The notes beneath the pieces are model-generated. The model was not told the origin of the DNA. It saw only the letters and a list, made by a program, of their open reading frames with translations, and searched no databases. Shown one piece after another: positions 61,567 to 64,000 of a DNA stretch of 64,000 nt. Position 1 is the stretch's first letter, and each line of letters opens with the position of its first letter. Origin of the DNA: Brassica napus (lineage: Eukaryota; Streptophyta; Magnoliopsida; Brassicales; Brassicaceae). A program made the translations under genes and the position numbers. The DNA lies in NCBI RefSeq assembly GCF_020379485.1, contig NC_063435.1, positions 2,790,001-2,854,000 on the forward strand, written 5' to 3'.

Positions 61567-62083
61567 CTTTGTGACAATCATTCACATGGAAGATAAGAAG
61601 AAAATGATACAACTGACAAATTTAGCACGGTTTTCCTCAACTATTGTTTCCCAAACACTATGGTTGCAGTGAGATAGGTCAAATAAGTCTTCCCATGATG
61701 TCGCTATGATGTGTATGCCCGTAAGGCGCTTTCTTCCCAGAGATGAGTTGAACCCATGATGTCGTCCATACGTTCTTTTTATAACAAACCCACTCTCTTT
61801 CCATGTGATACACATGCCCGTAATCTATGCCAGTTTAACCTGTGTTTCGTCTCATTACATTTCAACATTTATACTTTGATATTTTACTTTTCTTTTCATA
61901 GAAATTTCAAAATGTTTTGGGCAAAAAAAGCAGAGCTTTTGATAAACAAAACGATACTAATTGTTTATAGTCAGATCTGTAATCTCTGTATCGGCGGTCG
62001 CACTTTCTGTGCCATGTTTACAGCACATCTTACAACTTTACAATTAGAATGACATTCTTTTTCTAAATGTCAGAAGGCTCTTA
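61567..62083. other. between TRIM and Harbinger element
   Basis: A 77-codon minus-strand frame (61582-61815) has no recognised domain. No gene is called. Confidence 0.35.
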
Positions 62084-62316
62084 GAGCAACATTATCAATA
62101 GCAACTCTTAGCAAACATCTTAGAATTTTTAATTACTATTTTTAGTCTAAGAAGTTTTCTAAGATACTTAAGTAAAATACAATATTATCAATGGAACTTT
62201 TCAAGGTTCTTAGGTATAAAAGATGCAAGGGCTCCAGTTTGGTATCTGTCAAAAGTTTCCAAACACCTAATTTCAAATTATTTACCAACACGTTAGGGAT
62301 CAATGGGGAGGCTTAC

Positions 62317-63227
62317 AAGTAGATAATGGTGGCAAAAATCACAAGAACAGCTAGCCGTTGTCTTGATCCATCTTGGTTGAACAAATAGATAACAGCAGCA
62401 AGCTTGAGTATTAGCAATATGTCAAGCTGAAACGCAATCTCAAATCTCTGTACCACCACTTGCCTTTGACCTGCATGTTGTTGCTGCTGCTACTGAACTT
62501 GACCACCTTGCGCTTGGTTCTCTCCCCCAGCCTCAGTCTCTTTGCTTGGTCTAGTCCTAAACCATCAACCCAAAAGAAGATAAAAACCATCAACCCAAAA
62601 GAAGATTCATCATCAAGCCTACAGCTTTCTACCACAAAGTCATCTCAAAAGCAACTCCACCAGTGATTTGAACCTAAATACGATTCTTCTCCATTACACT
62701 ACTCAAGAGTAAGTAAGGAAGGGGAAGTACAATACAAAGCCTACACCTTTCTAGCACTAAGTCATCTCAAAAGCAATATCACCAGTGATTTGAACCTAAA
62801 GGGATCAACTTTACACAGTTTTTCCTAGCTAGAACAATTCAACCAACAAATACGATTCTTCTCCATTACACTAGTCAAAGAGTATCGAATGGAAAGTACA
62901 CTTACATGGGAACATGGTAAGTGAGAGGAATGAGATAGTTTAAAGGAAGACCAGCCACATGTACAGGAACCGCATAAACACCAGCTCCACGGTTCGTCTG
63001 TTCATCGTACTGCCCAGGATTCGACCCGGGAACAAGACCCGGATACAAACCCGGATACTTTGGAGAAACACCATAATCCGGATCCTGATCAAAATTGAAT
63101 CATTGAGTCAATTCAAGATCAAACCCTTGAATGATCTGAGAGAAAGGTGGAAGTTTTACTGTTCATTCATCACTTATCCAAATCAAAATACACGAACCTG
63201 AGGCTTGATCTCAGCATCTTCGGGCAT
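62317..63227 (-). pseudogene. captured fragment of a plant membrane-protein gene
   Basis: Exon 63198-63227 starts MPEDAEIKPQ and ends CAG|GTTCGT. Exon 62906-63084 follows in phase with DPDYGVSPKYPGLYPGLVPG, then YDEQTNRGAGVYAVPVHVAG and LPLNYLIPLTYHVP, ending at a GTAAG donor. Exon about 62317-62552 encodes a Gln-rich stretch with an in-frame TAG, then FEIAFQLDILLILKLAAVIY, LFNQDGSRQRLAVLVIFATI and IYL, ending at GTAAGC. It resembles a conserved plant membrane protein of unknown role (possibly HERP-like; from memory). C-terminal exons are absent and there is a stop, so it is a gene fragment inside the transposon. Confidence 0.75.
62559..62885. repeat. duplications inside the captured intron
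   Basis: A 23-bp unit (aaaccatcaacccaaaagaa...) is repeated at 62559-62581 and 62584-62606. A longer block (gcctacagctttctaccac... to ...ctccattacacta) at about 62618-62705 recurs, split by extra DNA, at about 62739-62875. Confidence 0.75.
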
Positions 63228-63519
63228 CTTCAGAGGAAGGTTGCTGTGACGTTGAAGAAGACGCCTTCTGCGGATCTTCTTGCGTCTCCCTCAGCATCGT
63301 GCTATTCGTCTCCGCCACGGGCTTCGCCGGATTCTGCTCACCCAATCGCCTGCTGCCACATAGCACTTAAGGACTAAGCCGAAAACTTCTTAGTTAAGAT
63401 CCGTTTGTATTCTTTTTAAGTGTTTTTGATTTAATTTTCGACCCAAAAACACTAAGATATGGGCCTAAGAAGTGCCGATAATGTTGCTCTTAGAGCATTT
63501 TTATTGGTGTAATATCTTA

Positions 63520-63990
63520 GAGCACTTCCAACAACAATATCTTAACAATAAAATTAAAGAAAAATTAAAAGAAAGACAAAGAAAAATATTTCAAAATGAT
63601 ACTTTTAGATATGATACCATAAGCGTATGATTCCACGTGTGTGTATTTAATTGGTTCAGTTTATCAAAAATAATTAATTTTAATTAAATAATTATATTAA
63701 TGTTAAAATAATAATATTTTTTAGTTAAGAACTTCAATTTGAGAAGCTTACCAATAATGTTGCTTTTACTTAAGATTCTAAACTTAAAAAAATAATATTT
63801 TAATTAAATTTTAGTCAATGAATTAATTTTTAGTTTTTAGAAAAAAGCTTAGTTTGACACATTCATTATAAATTTCTAAAAGTATCTTAAAAGTCCTCGT
63901 TTAATTTTTTTTTATGTATCTCTCATAATTTCTATAATTCTTTTTTAATTACTTAAAAATTCACTAAGTATCTATTGATTGGAGGTGCTC
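63520..63990. mobile_element. Tourist-like MITE at window end
   Basis: The ends gagcacttccaa and ttggaggtgctc (one mismatch as inverted repeat) are flanked by TTA (63517-63519) and TTG (63991-63993). 471 bp, AT-rich. Confidence 0.65.
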
Positions 63991-64000
63991 TTGCGATTAT

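Larger units (their letters stand above)
62084..63489. mobile_element. PIF/Harbinger-type non-autonomous element with captured gene exons (Pack-type)
   Basis: 1406 bp. gagcaacattatc at the left end is exactly inverted at the right end (gataatgttgctc). Similarity continues inward in patches (cttag, taagaagttttc, cttaag). TTA lies on both sides (62081-62083 and 63490-63492), as expected for PIF/Harbinger. There is no transposase. The centre holds host gene exons on the minus strand. Confidence 0.82.

Noticed and set aside
1..64000. CRISPR arrays, bacterial operons, viral integrants
   Set aside because: No regularly spaced identical repeats, no bacterial gene organisation and no viral genes; the content is plainly plant nuclear.

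Overview
The window is nuclear DNA of a Brassicaceae plant, most likely Brassica, Raphanus or a close relative. It is AT-rich, with spliced intron-bearing genes, plant SINEs, MITEs, a Helitron-like block and a Cassandra-type TRIM. The recognisable genes follow the order of one Arabidopsis thaliana chromosome 5 interval (about At5g18860 to At5g19090, recalled from memory, not searched): nucleoside hydrolase, prolyl 4-hydroxylase, RLCK, SAMDC4/BUD2, BPM, IPT5, an alpha/beta hydrolase, and a HIPP metal-binding protein. Some are intact and others are broken relics. That is the pattern expected of a fractionated segment after the Brassiceae whole-genome triplication.

Layout. 0.28-1.6 kb (+): nucleoside-hydrolase gene with a frameshift. 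2.2-3.5 kb (-): seven-exon prolyl 4-hydroxylase with a C-terminal ShK domain. 4.0-6.9 kb (-): nine-exon receptor-like cytoplasmic kinase with an apparent GC-AG intron. 9.0-10.1 kb (-): intronless S-adenosylmethionine decarboxylase (SAMDC4 type). 10.6-19.7 kb: gene-poor, with a 27-nt G run, a SINE and a telomere-like MITE. 19.8-20.5 kb: MATH-BTB (BPM) relic lacking its BTB region. 25.0-26.0 kb (-): intact adenylate isopentenyltransferase (IPT5 type). 26-43 kb: gene-poor, with several MITEs, a SINE, and an alpha/beta hydrolase relic at 33.3-33.9 kb. 43.2-45.7 kb (+): HIPP gene with a spliced leader uORF. 47-57 kb: AT-rich TE graveyard (Stowaway MITE, Helitron-like block with a nested Mutator-type MITE, foldbacks). 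59.3 kb: decayed tRNA-Gly. 60.76-61.56 kb: complete Cassandra TRIM with 5S rRNA-like LTRs. 62.08-63.49 kb: PIF/Harbinger-type element carrying exons of a host membrane-protein gene. The window ends in another MITE.

The most unusual signal is a set of at least eleven tiny insertions. Each is about 10-30 bp, mostly an oligo(A)/(T) tract plus a 5-12 nt stub, and is flanked by 8-17 bp direct repeats. Six lie within 2.4 kb at 47.8-50.2 kb. One can be compared with an uninterrupted paralogous site inside the window. They look like 'tail-only' retroposition events, that is, aborted target-primed reverse transcription. Gene identities rest on reading the translated sequence and on recalled family knowledge. 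No database search was possible.
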